Shown: positions 35,632 through 43,594 of the stretch, piece after piece
How the letters are laid out: each line of letters begins with the position of its first letter
Position numbering within the stretch: position 1 is the first letter of the stretch
Assembly (NCBI RefSeq): GCF_027941835.1
Contig: NZ_CP116005.1
Coordinates: 1,751,501 to 1,815,500, forward strand
Source of the DNA: Sphingosinicella microcystinivorans
GTDB lineage: Bacteria > Pseudomonadota > Alphaproteobacteria > Sphingomonadales > Sphingomonadaceae
Length of the DNA: 64,000 bases
Direction of reading: 5' to 3'
Position numbers and translations under genes: made by a program
The notes under the pieces: generated by a model
Seen by the model: only the letters and a program-made list of their open reading frames with translations
What the model was told of the DNA's origin: nothing
Database searches by the model: none

Positions 35632-36672
35632 ATGCACATGTCGTCTTTCCCCGGAAACGCCCGGTTGCGGCTTCCAACCCCCTATCTTTTATTTTTGGGA
35701 GATGTTGTTGAGAGTGGTTACGCGAAGACGGCGTTTGGTTTGCGGGATTGGGCTGGCGAGAAGTGCGTTGGGGAGTACCGTCTTGCGGCGGGGACGGTGA
35801 CGGCGGGTCTTCCTGTGCTGACGCCTTCGGAAGCGTATGCGCGGGGTGCGCGTTCGCTGGTGATCGGTGTTGCGCCGGGCGGCGGCGGCATTGCGGCGTC
35901 GTGGGTGCCTGCGCTGCTTGAGGCGCTGGAGGCGGGTCTCGACATCGTCAGCGGGATGCACGTGCGGCTCGGCGAGGTTCCGGAGCTTGCCGCGGCGGCG
36001 CAGAAGCATGGCCGCTGCCTGATCGACGTCCGCGTGCCGCCTGCGGGTCTTCCGGTGGGGACGGGGCGCAAGCGGACGGGCAAGCGCCTGCTGACGGTGG
36101 GGACGGACTGCGCGCTCGGCAAGAAGTACACGGCGCTGTCGCTGGCGGCGGCGTTCGCCGAGCGGGGCCTCGACGTGGATTTCCGTGCGACGGGCCAGAC
36201 CGGGATCATGATCGCGGGCGGGGGCATTCCGATGGACGCGGTGGTGTCGGACTTCGAGGCGGGTGCGGCCGAGGTGCTGAGCCCGGACGCGGCGGCGGAC
36301 CACTGGGACGTGATCGAGGGGCAGGGCTCGCTGTTCCACCCGGCCTATGCGGCGGTGTCGCTGGGCCTTCTGCACGGCAGCCAGCCGGACGTGATCGTGG
36401 TGTGCCACCAGCCGGGGCGGGCGGAGATCCTCGGTGCGCCGGGCTATGCGATCCCGAGCCTCGAGGAGACGATCGCGCTCAACCTCCTGCTCGGGCGGCG
36501 GACCAACCCGCAGGTCCGCTGCGGCGGCCTTGCGTTCAACACGGGCGGCATGGACGCGGCCGAAGCCGAGGCGCTGATGGCAGCGGAGAGCAAACGCCTC
36601 GGCCTTCCCGTCGCCGACCCCATCCGGGGCGGAAAAACCTTCCAAATCCTCGTCGAGAATTGCATAGGGTGA
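35632..36672 (+). CDS. DUF1611 family protein, DgcN-like (D-glutamate N-acetyltransferase type)
   Basis: The 346-residue protein matches DUF1611: the N-terminal PYLLFLGDVVESGYAKTAFG, a P-loop-like segment LTVGTDCALGKKYTALSLA near residue 165, FRATGQTGIMIAGGGIPMDA, and VIEGQGSLFHPAY. From memory, members called DgcN acetylate D-glutamate, after which DgcA racemises the product; an enolase-superfamily gene of the DgcA kind lies in the same cluster. The first 100 codons use many T-ending codons and are clearly less GC-rich than the neighbours. The ATG at 35632 or the one two codons later may be the start. The stop overlaps the permease GTG. Confidence 0.82.
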   Translation: MHMSSFPGNARLRLPTPYLLFLGDVVESGYAKTAFGLRDWAGEKCVGEYRLAAGTVTAGLPVLTPSEAYARGARSLVIGVAPGGGGIAASWVPALLEALEAGLDIVSGMHVRLGEVPELAAAAQKHGRCLIDVRVPPAGLPVGTGRKRTGKRLLTVGTDCALGKKYTALSLAAAFAERGLDVDFRATGQTGIMIAGGGIPMDAVVSDFEAGAAEVLSPDAAADHWDVIEGQGSLFHPAYAAVSLGLLHGSQPDVIVVCHQPGRAEILGAPGYAIPSLEETIALNLLLGRRTNPQVRCGGLAFNTGGMDAAEAEALMAAESKRLGLPVADPIRGGKTFQILVENCIG

Positions 36673-37799
36673 ACCGCGTGGGGGAAGGGACAACATCGAG
36701 CTGGTTCCAGCGGTTCTTGCTGCCGGGCTTCGCATTCAAGGCCGTGGTGATCGGCGGCGGCTACGCCACCGGGCGCGAACTCGCCGAATTCTTCATGCCG
36801 AGCGGGCCGTGGGGCGGACTTGCCGCGATGCTGCTCGCGACGGTGCTCTGGAGCGTCATCGCCGCCACCACCTTCGCCTTCGCGCGGAAGGTCGGCGCGC
36901 TCGACTACCGCACCTTCTTCGCCCGCCTGCTCGGGCCCGGCTGGATCGTGTTCGAGATCGCCTACGTGCTGTTCGTGATCCTGATCCTGTCCGTGTTCGG
37001 CGCGGCCGCGGGCGCGATCGGCGCGGCGATGTTCGGCCTGCCGCCGATCGTCGGCACGCTGGTCCTCGCGGCCTCGATCGCCGGTTTCGCGGCGTTCGGC
37101 AACAGCTCGGTCGAGGAGCTGTTCAAGTACGTCTCGTTCCTTCTCTACGGCGTCTACGCGCTGTTCCTCGTCCTCGCGCTCGGCACGTTCGGGGACAAGA
37201 TCGCCGCCAACTTCGCGATCCCCGCACCCAGCGACGGCTGGGTGCTCGGCGGCATCACCTATGCGTCCTACAACATCGTCGGCGCGGTGGTGATCCTGCC
37301 GGTGCTGCGCCATATCCACAGCCAGCGCGACGCCGTGGTCTCAGGGCTGATCGCGGGGCCGCTCGCAATGGCGCCCGCGATCCTGTTCTTCGTGTGCATG
37401 ATCGCCTTCTATCCCGGCATCCAGCATGAAGAGCTGCCGTCCGATTTCATGCTCCGGCATCTCGAAATGCCGCTCTTCCACCTGCTGTTCCAGTTCATGA
37501 TCTTCACCGCGCTTCTCGAAAGCGGCACCGGCTCGGTCCATGCCATCAACGAGCGGATCGCCGCCGTGTGGCGGGCGCGGACCGGCGCCGAACTCGGCAC
37601 GCGCGCCCGTGCGCTCATCGCCACGACGCTGCTGATCGGCTGCATCTTCGTCGCTGATCACTTTGGCCTCGTTGCGCTGATCGCGAACGGCTACCGCATC
37701 CTCGCCTTCGTCTTCCTCGCCCTGTTCGTCGTCCCGCTGATGACGATCGGCCTCTACCGGCTGCTGAAGGGTGGTGCGACGGCGGAGGCGCGGGCGTGA
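36669..37799 (+). CDS. YkvI-type integral membrane transporter
   Basis: The 376-residue protein has about ten membrane helices and the family opening segment GGGYATGRELAEFF near residue 25. The YkvI group is related to the amino acid-polyamine-organocation superfamily and has no defined substrate. The GTG at 36669 overlaps the DgcN-like stop (GTGA), so the two are coupled; a second GTG three codons on is possible. By context I infer uptake of the D-glutamyl or related compound handled by the neighbouring enzymes. Confidence 0.8.
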   Translation: MNRVGEGTTSSWFQRFLLPGFAFKAVVIGGGYATGRELAEFFMPSGPWGGLAAMLLATVLWSVIAATTFAFARKVGALDYRTFFARLLGPGWIVFEIAYVLFVILILSVFGAAAGAIGAAMFGLPPIVGTLVLAASIAGFAAFGNSSVEELFKYVSFLLYGVYALFLVLALGTFGDKIAANFAIPAPSDGWVLGGITYASYNIVGAVVILPVLRHIHSQRDAVVSGLIAGPLAMAPAILFFVCMIAFYPGIQHEELPSDFMLRHLEMPLFHLLFQFMIFTALLESGTGSVHAINERIAAVWRARTGAELGTRARALIATTLLIGCIFVADHFGLVALIANGYRILAFVFLALFVVPLMTIGLYRLLKGGATAEARA

Positions 37800-37962
37800 A
37801 ACGGTGCTGACCCATCGCGATCGCCGAGGGCGATGACCCGGCGCTGTCCCAGGGCTTCGGGAATTGAAACGCGGCGAAAGCGCGCCGGTCGATTCGGGAA
37901 CGGTCTTTCCGGCCCGGTCGACCGGCAAGCCGTTTGCCGGGTGATGAAAAGGGAGACCTGAA

Positions 37963-39126
37963 ATGAAGCGCGTTCTTGCCTCTGTCCTGCTCGCCGCGGC
38001 GTTTCCGGCGCACGCCGAAACGCTGCACCAGCGCACGCTGACGCTCGACACGCACCTCGACACGCCGATGCACTTCGCGCGTCCGGGCTGGAGCTTCGGC
38101 GACAGGCACAGCTACGACACCGATCTCGTGCAGGTCGATCTCGGCCGCATGGACGCGGGCGACCTCGATGGCGGCTTCTTCGTCATCTACACCGAGCAGG
38201 GGCCGGTGACGCCGGAAGGCTTCGCAAAGGCGAAGGCGTTCGCGCTCGGCCGCGCCGATCTCATCCGCGCGACGCTGGCGAAGTTCCCGGACCGTATCCG
38301 GCTCATCTCCACGGCCGCCGACGCGAAGCGGATGGACGCCGAGGGCAAGCGCTTCGGCTGGCTCAGCATCGAGAATTCCTATCCGCTCGGCGAGGACCTG
38401 TCGCTGCTGGAGGACTTCTACAGGCTCGGCGTGCGCATGGCGGGGCCGGTGCACAGCAAGAACAACCAGTTCGCCGATTCCGCGACCGACACCCCGAAAT
38501 GGAACGGTCTCAGCCCGCTCGGGCGGCAATGGGTGGCGGAGGCGAACCGGCTCGGCATCGTCATCGACGCGAGCCATTCCTCCGACGCCGCGTTCGACCA
38601 GATGCTGGCGCTGTCGAAGACGCCGCTGGTCCTGTCGCATTCGGGTTCGAAGACGATATGGGACAATCCGCGCAACCTCGACGACGCGCGCATCCGCAAG
38701 CTCGCCGAGGCGGGCGGCGTGATCTGCGTGACCACCGTGTTCCTCGCCACGATGAACTTCACGCCCGAACGCAACGCGCTGTTCGCGCAGCTCGAACGGA
38801 TCGGCACGATGACGCCGGAGGAGCAGGCGGAGCTGACGCGCGAGACGCGCGCGCTCGATGCCGTGCAGCCCATCCAGAACACGGATTTCGAAGCCTTCAT
38901 GAAAAGCCTGCTCCACGTCATCGAGGTGGCGGGCGTCGATCATGTCGGCATCGGTGCGGACTGGGACGGCGGCGGCGGCGTCAAGGGCCTCGAGGATATC
39001 GGCGGCCTGCCGAAAGTCACCGAGCGCCTGCGCGCCGAAGGCTTCTCGGACGCGGACATCGAGAAGATCTGGAGTGGCAACGTGCTGCGGCTCCTGCGTC
39101 TCGCCGAGGAACACGCCGCGCGCTAG
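37963..39126 (+). CDS. Secreted M19 membrane dipeptidase with intact metal site
   Basis: The 387-residue protein has a signal peptide (MKRVLASVLLAAAFPAHA) and the full M19 metal set: His-x-Asp in LDTHLDTPMH, the bridging Glu in LSIENSYPLG, and histidines in IDASHSSD and VLSHSGSK, with VGIGADWDGGGG near the active site. This contrasts with the two M19 proteins at 5038 and 34416. M19 enzymes cleave dipeptides and often accept a D-residue at the C-terminal position, which suits the epimerase and DgcN-like genes upstream. A 7-bp hairpin (37922-37940) lies just before the start, and AGGGAG precedes the ATG. Confidence 0.9.
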   Translation: MKRVLASVLLAAAFPAHAETLHQRTLTLDTHLDTPMHFARPGWSFGDRHSYDTDLVQVDLGRMDAGDLDGGFFVIYTEQGPVTPEGFAKAKAFALGRADLIRATLAKFPDRIRLISTAADAKRMDAEGKRFGWLSIENSYPLGEDLSLLEDFYRLGVRMAGPVHSKNNQFADSATDTPKWNGLSPLGRQWVAEANRLGIVIDASHSSDAAFDQMLALSKTPLVLSHSGSKTIWDNPRNLDDARIRKLAEAGGVICVTTVFLATMNFTPERNALFAQLERIGTMTPEEQAELTRETRALDAVQPIQNTDFEAFMKSLLHVIEVAGVDHVGIGADWDGGGGVKGLEDIGGLPKVTERLRAEGFSDADIEKIWSGNVLRLLRLAEEHAAR

Positions 39127-39178
39127 GCTCCGGCGCGAGGCCATTCCGGTTTCCCGCTTTTCTGTTATCAGCGGGCGA

Positions 39179-40050
39179 ATGACCGATGCCGACATCCTGC
39201 CGCCGGAAGGCGCCGCCGCCGACTGGACCGTGCCGCAGCGCTGGGGCGACTACACGCCCGCCGAACATGCGATGTGGGACCGGCTGTTCGCGCGGCAGGC
39301 GGGGATGCTGCCCGGCCGCGTCGTGCCGGCGTTCCTGAAGGGCCTCGACACGCTCGGCATGGCGGAGGCCGGGATTCCCGATTTCGCGGCGCTGTCGGAG
39401 CGGCTGATGAAGGCGACCGGCTGGCAGATCGTCGCCGTGCCGGGCCTCGTTCCCGACGCCGTGTTCTTCGAGCACCTCGCCAACCGCCGCTTCGTCGCGG
39501 GGCGGTTCATCCGCACGCCGGAGCAGCGCGACTATCTCGAGGAGCCGGACGTGTTCCACGACGTGTTCGGCCACGCGCCGCTGCTCGCCAATCCCGTCTA
39601 TGCGGACTACATGCAGGCCTACGGCGAGGGCGGCCTCAGGGCGGCGGACACGGGCGTTCTCGGCAAGCTGGCGCGGCTCTACTGGTACACGGTCGAGTTC
39701 GGCCTGATCCGCGAGGAGGGCGCGCTCAGGCTCTACGGCGCGGGCATCGTGTCCTCGTTCGGCGAATCCGTCTTCGCGCTCGACGATCCCAGCCCCAATC
39801 GCCTCGGCTTCGATCTGAAGCGCGTGATGCGCACGCGCTACCGGATCGACGACTACCAGCAGACCTATTTCGTCATCGACAGCTTCGAGGACCTGCTGGA
39901 GCAGACGCTGAACACCGATTTCGGCCCCGTCTATGCCGACCTTTCCGGCGCGGACGACATTCCGGAGGACGTCGTCCTCGAAACCGACCGCGTGTTCACG
40001 CGCGCACGCAGGTCCACGCGCGCCGCAGGAAAGCGGTCCCGTCATCCTGA
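39179..40050 (+). pseudogene. phhA: Phenylalanine 4-monooxygenase with an apparent one-base deletion near the C-terminus
   Basis: PhhA hydroxylates phenylalanine to tyrosine with a pterin and ferrous iron. Iron ligands are clear: two His in DVFHDVFGHAP and Glu in YTVEFGLIREEG. The frame from 39179 is intact to about 40005, then reads VFTRARRSTRAAGK and finds no stop until 40441, inside the next gene. Adding one G after 40005 restores VFTRGTQVHARRRKAVPSS and a stop at 40048-40050, giving 290 residues, the usual length for the family. So either the sequence has a one-base error here or the gene carries a real, very late frameshift. All catalytic residues lie upstream of it, so the protein may still work. 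Confidence 0.82.
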
Positions 40051-40077
40051 CCGACGCGGAAAGCCGGGAGGAAAGCC

Positions 40078-40689
40078 ATGTCCGCATTGCCTGACGGCCG
40101 CCGCTTCGCTCCCGCCGCCGCGCGCAACCGCGGCCCGATCCTGGACGTGCTGGGGCCGTTGCTGCCGGAGTCGGGGCTGGTCCTCGAAGTCGCGAGCGGG
40201 ACGGGCGAGCACGTCGTGCATTTCGCGCGGGCGCGGCCCGGTCTCGTCTGGCAGCCGTCCGACCCCTCGCCCGAGGCGCGCGAATCCGTCGCGGCGTGGC
40301 TTGCGGCGGAGGGGCTGGAAAACGTGCGCGCGCCGCTCGATCTCGATGCGGCGGCGGAGACATGGCCCGCCCTGCGCTTCGACGCGGCGGTCTGCATCAA
40401 CATGCTGCACATCAGCCCGTGGGCGGCCACGGAGGGTCTGATGCGGGGCACGGGCGCGTGCCTTGCCCCCGGCGGCCTCCTCTACATCTACGGGCCGTTC
40501 CGCCGCGCCGATGCGCCGACCGCTCCGAGCAACGAGGCGTTCGACGCCGACCTCAAGGCCCGGGATTCGCGCTGGGGCCTCAGGATGCTGGAGGATGTGC
40601 GGGCCGAGGCCGAAGCGAACGGCCTCGGCTTCGAAGGCGTTGCGGACATGCCCGCGAACAACCTCTCGCTGATCTTCCGCAAGCGCTGA
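40078..40689 (+). CDS. DUF938 family SAM-dependent methyltransferase-like protein
   Basis: The 203-residue protein begins DGRRFAPAAARNRGPIL and has a class I methyltransferase core, with the SAM motif LEVASGTGEHVVHFA near residue 36, the acidic loop QPSDPSPEA, and CINMLHISPW as motif IV. NNLSLIFRK closes it, as in DUF938 proteins. The substrate is unknown. GGGAGGAAAG precedes the ATG. The frameshifted phhA frame overlaps it. A strong terminator follows. Confidence 0.87.
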   Translation: MSALPDGRRFAPAAARNRGPILDVLGPLLPESGLVLEVASGTGEHVVHFARARPGLVWQPSDPSPEARESVAAWLAAEGLENVRAPLDLDAAAETWPALRFDAAVCINMLHISPWAATEGLMRGTGACLAPGGLLYIYGPFRRADAPTAPSNEAFDADLKARDSRWGLRMLEDVRAEAEANGLGFEGVADMPANNLSLIFRKR

Positions 40690-40700
40690 TCGTCAAGAAA

Positions 40701-40739
40701 AGAGCGGCGCAGGTTGCCCCGCGCCGCTCTCTTTTTTTG
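40701..40739. terminator. Bidirectional rho-independent terminator between the DUF938 gene and rplI
   Basis: AGAGCGGCGC (40701-40710) pairs with GCGCCGCTCT (40721-40730) and is followed by CTTTTTTTG on the plus strand. An A-rich stretch just before the stem (AAGAAA) gives a shorter T-tract on the minus strand. It lies between two convergent genes, so it can end both transcripts. Confidence 0.88.
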
Positions 40740-40752
40740 CGCGAAGCCCGCG

Positions 40753-41364
40753 TCAGGCGTTCGCTTCGCCGTCCGTCGTGGCTGCGGCCTCGGCCGGAGC
40801 GATCTCGCCCGGCTCGAGCGTCGGGTCGCGCTCTTCGGTGAAGCCGCTCACGTCCTTCTCGAACATGTCGGCGAGCACGTCGACGCCCTGCGCCTGCAGA
40901 TCGGCCTCGTCGGTCGAGCGGGCGACGTTCGCCTCGATCTCGATGCTGACTTCCGGGTGCAGCGCGATGCGGACCTTGTGAAGGCCGAGCGCCTTGATCG
41001 GCGTGTTCAGCACCACCTGGTTCTTGTGAACCGTGACCTTGTTCGCCTCGCTGAGCGCCTCGGCGATGTCGCGGGCCGCGACCGAGCCGTAGAGGTGGCC
41101 GGCGTCCGACGCCGCGCGGATCAGCACGATCTTGGCGCCGTCCAGCGTCTTCGCGTCCTTTTCGGCGCCGGAGCGCTTCTCGGCGTTTTCCTTCTCGATG
41201 CGCTCGCGGTTCGCCTCGAACTTGGCCTTGTTGGCCTCGTTGGCGCGCAGCGCCTTGCCGCGCGGCAGCAGGAAGTTGCGGGCGTAGCCGGGCTTCACCG
41301 AAACCACGTCGCCGATGCCGCCGAGGTTCTCGACGCGCTCGAGCAGGATGATGTCCATGGGCAT
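40753..41364 (-). CDS. rplI: 50S ribosomal protein L9
   Basis: L9 binds 23S rRNA near the L1 stalk. The 203-residue protein begins MDIILLERVENLGGIGDVV and has the RNA-binding KPGYARNFLLPRGKA segment. A Lys/Glu-rich connecting helix and the C-terminal domain HKVRIALHPEVSIEIEANV follow. It has about 50 extra acidic and Ala-rich residues at the C-terminus compared with the roughly 150-residue E. coli form, as in many alphaproteobacteria. The AAGGAAGGA ribosome site favours the ATG at 41364; one two codons later is possible. Confidence 0.97.
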   Translation of the reverse strand: MPMDIILLERVENLGGIGDVVSVKPGYARNFLLPRGKALRANEANKAKFEANRERIEKENAEKRSGAEKDAKTLDGAKIVLIRAASDAGHLYGSVAARDIAEALSEANKVTVHKNQVVLNTPIKALGLHKVRIALHPEVSIEIEANVARSTDEADLQAQGVDVLADMFEKDVSGFTEERDPTLEPGEIAPAEAAATTDGEANA

Positions 41365-41379
41365 GGGTCTTATCCTTCC

Positions 41380-41604
41380 TTAGCGAACGAGGAACGGCAG
41401 CAGGCCGAGGTGGCGGGCGCGCTTGATCGCCTTGGCCAGCTCACGCTGCTTCTTGGCCGAAACCGCGGTGATGCGGCTCGGCACGATCTTGCCGCGCTCG
41501 GAGACGAAGCCCTGCAACAGGCGCACGTCCTTGTAGTCGATCTTCGGCGCGTCGGCCCGGCTGAACGGGCAGGTCTTGCGGCGGCGGAAAAACGGGCGTG
41601 CCAT
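41380..41604 (-). CDS. rpsR: 30S ribosomal protein S18
   Basis: S18 pairs with S6 on the small-subunit platform. The 74-residue protein has the Cys-containing [11 protein letters not shown] start, the [19 protein letters not shown] core and the [20 protein letters not shown] end that mark S18. It lies between rpsF (2-bp gap) and rplI in the usual order. Confidence 0.98.
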   Translation of the reverse strand: MARPFFRRRKTCPFSRADAPKIDYKDVRLLQGFVSERGKIVPSRITAVSAKKQRELAKAIKRARHLGLLPFLVR

Positions 41605-41606
41605 CG

Positions 41607-42026
41607 TTATTCTCCTTCACGCTCGCGGCGCGGGCCGCGGTCACGATCGCCGCCGCGGTCTCCGCGATCGCCACGCGGGCCGCGCGAGTCGCGGTCGCCG
41701 CGATCGCTCTTGCGCATCATCGCCGAGGGCTCCTTCTCGAGCGCGTCGACGCGGATCGTCTGGTAGCGGATCACGTCCTCGTTGATCGCGATGTTGCGCT
41801 CCAGCTCGTGCAGCGCCGGGGCCGGGGCCTCGATGTTGAGCAGCACGTAGTGCGCCTTGCGATTCTTCTTGATGCGGTAGGCGAGGCTCTTCAGGCCCCA
41901 GTATTCGGTCTTGGCAACCTTGCCCTCGCCGTCCTCGATGATCTTCGTGAACGTTTCGGCAAGGCCGTCCACCTGCGCGGTGGACAGGTCCTGGCGCGCC
42001 AGGAAAACATGCTCGTAGAAGGGCAT
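41607..42026 (-). CDS. rpsF: 30S ribosomal protein S6
   Basis: S6 is the 139-residue first gene of the rpsF-rpsR-rplI operon. The domain (residues 1-95) includes [35 protein letters not shown] and [11 protein letters not shown] basic/acidic tail of about 35 residues with repeated RGDR and RDRGP units follows. Such tails differ widely among S6 proteins and may be targets for modification. The upstream 150 bp could hold an S6:S18-binding leader element, but I cannot fold one with confidence. Confidence 0.97.
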   Translation of the reverse strand: MPFYEHVFLARQDLSTAQVDGLAETFTKIIEDGEGKVAKTEYWGLKSLAYRIKKNRKAHYVLLNIEAPAPALHELERNIAINEDVIRYQTIRVDALEKEPSAMMRKSDRGDRDSRGPRGDRGDRGGDRDRGPRREREGE

Positions 42027-42107
42027 GGTCCTATCTTCTCCTCAAATGCCGATCGCTGACGACGGGCAATCCGCCGCCCCTCCGGCTGGCTACGGGATAC
42101 AAAAGCA

Positions 42108-42136
42108 AGCGGCGGGAAGGCTGGCTCCCCGCCGCT
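42108..42136 (-). terminator. Terminator of the tetratricopeptide gene
   Basis: AGCGGCGGG (42108-42116) and CCCGCCGCT (42128-42136) form a 9-bp stem. On the minus strand it is followed by TTGCTTTTG. It lies 48 bp after the stop of the gene at 42184 and upstream of rpsF, so it should isolate the ribosomal operon. Confidence 0.65.
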
Positions 42137-42183
42137 GGTGACGGCCCTATGGCGCAAAAGCGCCGGAAAGGCAAGCGCGCAGC

Positions 42184-43317
42184 TTAGGCGGCGCTGGTCG
42201 AGGTGTAGAGCGACCAGAGCCCGGCGACGCCGCCGTAGCCGCCCGCCTCCGGAATGCTCTTGAACGTCGCCGATGCCGCCGAACGGTTGCCCGAGCGCAG
42301 CTGGCTGATGCCCGCCAGTATCTTGGCCTGGTCCGCCGTGGCGCCGCCCGCCTTGGCAGCCGCGCCGTAGAGCGAGGCGGCCTTCGCATAGTCGCCGGCG
42401 CCGAAGGCGACATGGCCGGCCTGGAGCTGACCCGCGCCGTCCTTCGGCAGCTTGGAGACGCCCGCCGCCGCGGTCGCCGCGCGCTTGGCAGCGGCTTCGA
42501 GCAGCTTGACGTTCATCGTGTCCGTCGGCGCGATCGCGCCCGACTTCATGCCGCCTTCGAGCACGCGCTTGGCGAGCGCCGGCTGGTTCGCGACGATCGC
42601 GAGCTTCGCATACTCCTGATAGTCCTCGGGCTTCGTGATGTTGCCCGTCTGCTCCATCAGCTCGAAGAGCGCGAGCTTCGCCTCGCGCGGCATCTGGGCG
42701 CCCTTCATGTCGACGAGCAGCGCGCGCCAGCGCGCCGGCGACGGGTCGATCTTGATGAGCCGCTCGGTGGTGGCGAGATAGCCCTTCTTGTCGTCCATCT
42801 TGTACTGGGCGTTGGCGAGGCTCTGCAGCCAGCCCTCGCGGGCGCCGTGCTGCTTGATGAGGTTCTGGTAGACCTCGCTCGCGCCCTTGAAGTTGCCCTG
42901 CCGGAAGTAGGACTGCGCGACGATGGTCTGGCCCTGCACGCCGCCCGTCTTCTTGCCGAGCGCGACCGCCTTGTCGAGCTGTCCGGCGCGGTAATAGAGC
43001 GGTGCGAGCTGCGAGGCGGGCGCGCCGATGCTCTCCAGCTCCTGCGCGGCGGCGGCCCAGCGGCCGGCCTTCGTGTGCACGAAGGCGGCCATTTCGGCGA
43101 CCTTGCGGCGTTCCGTCGCAGTGCTGGCGGCGCTGCGGGCGGCGTTCACGCGCGCCGTCGCGGCGGCGAGATTGCCGGCCTTCGCGAGGTTCGAGGCTTC
43201 CTGCAGCGGCTTGCCGACGCTCGCGGAGAGCGCCTGCGCCACGGCCGGAGCCGAAAGGGCTGCGGGAACCGCGAGCGCCAGCGCGGCAGCCATCGTCAAG
43301 CGGGAAACAAACGTCAT
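42184..43317 (-). CDS. Exported tetratricopeptide-repeat-like protein
   Basis: The 377-residue protein has a signal peptide (MTFVSRLTMAAALALAVPAALSAPAVA). The rest consists of degenerate helix-pair repeats, such as YYRAGQLDKAVALGKK, SYFRQGNFKGASEVYQN and FGAGDYAKAASLYGAA, consistent with TPR or Sel1-like units. No catalytic motif is visible, so a scaffolding role in the periplasm is likely. The ATG at 43317 has AAGGAT upstream; a longer frame start is not signal-like. It is a single-gene unit. Confidence 0.75.
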   Translation of the reverse strand: MTFVSRLTMAAALALAVPAALSAPAVAQALSASVGKPLQEASNLAKAGNLAAATARVNAARSAASTATERRKVAEMAAFVHTKAGRWAAAAQELESIGAPASQLAPLYYRAGQLDKAVALGKKTGGVQGQTIVAQSYFRQGNFKGASEVYQNLIKQHGAREGWLQSLANAQYKMDDKKGYLATTERLIKIDPSPARWRALLVDMKGAQMPREAKLALFELMEQTGNITKPEDYQEYAKLAIVANQPALAKRVLEGGMKSGAIAPTDTMNVKLLEAAAKRAATAAAGVSKLPKDGAGQLQAGHVAFGAGDYAKAASLYGAAAKAGGATADQAKILAGISQLRSGNRSAASATFKSIPEAGGYGGVAGLWSLYTSTSAA

Positions 43318-43594
43318 CGTAATCCTTCCACTCCCAGTTGCGGGTCCGGCGTGCCGAATCACGCCATATTAACGCCTGAAAGGGCCCTCCGCTCCAGGCA
43401 TTTGAACATGCTTTATTACACGGCGATGATGGCCCGCTGCTGAACGGCCCGTTCATCACCGTGAATGAAAACCGCGCGAACCTTACCGATTCGGAGCCGA
43501 ATCGCAACATTCCTCTGTTGCTTGCGCGCACGCGCCGACATCACTAAGCGCCTGCCGCAGGCATTGTAACACACGCGAGGAAGGGGCGGCCCCT

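Noticed and set aside
38942-40441. One long protein covering phhA and the first half of the DUF938 gene
   Set aside because: The part after 40005 is Arg/Ser-rich and out of phase with the DUF938 frame; it results from the missing stop and is not a fusion protein.
42027-42107. S6:S18-binding leader motif upstream of rpsF
   Set aside because: Such a motif would be expected here, but I could not find the conserved bulged CCG next to a convincing hairpin by eye.
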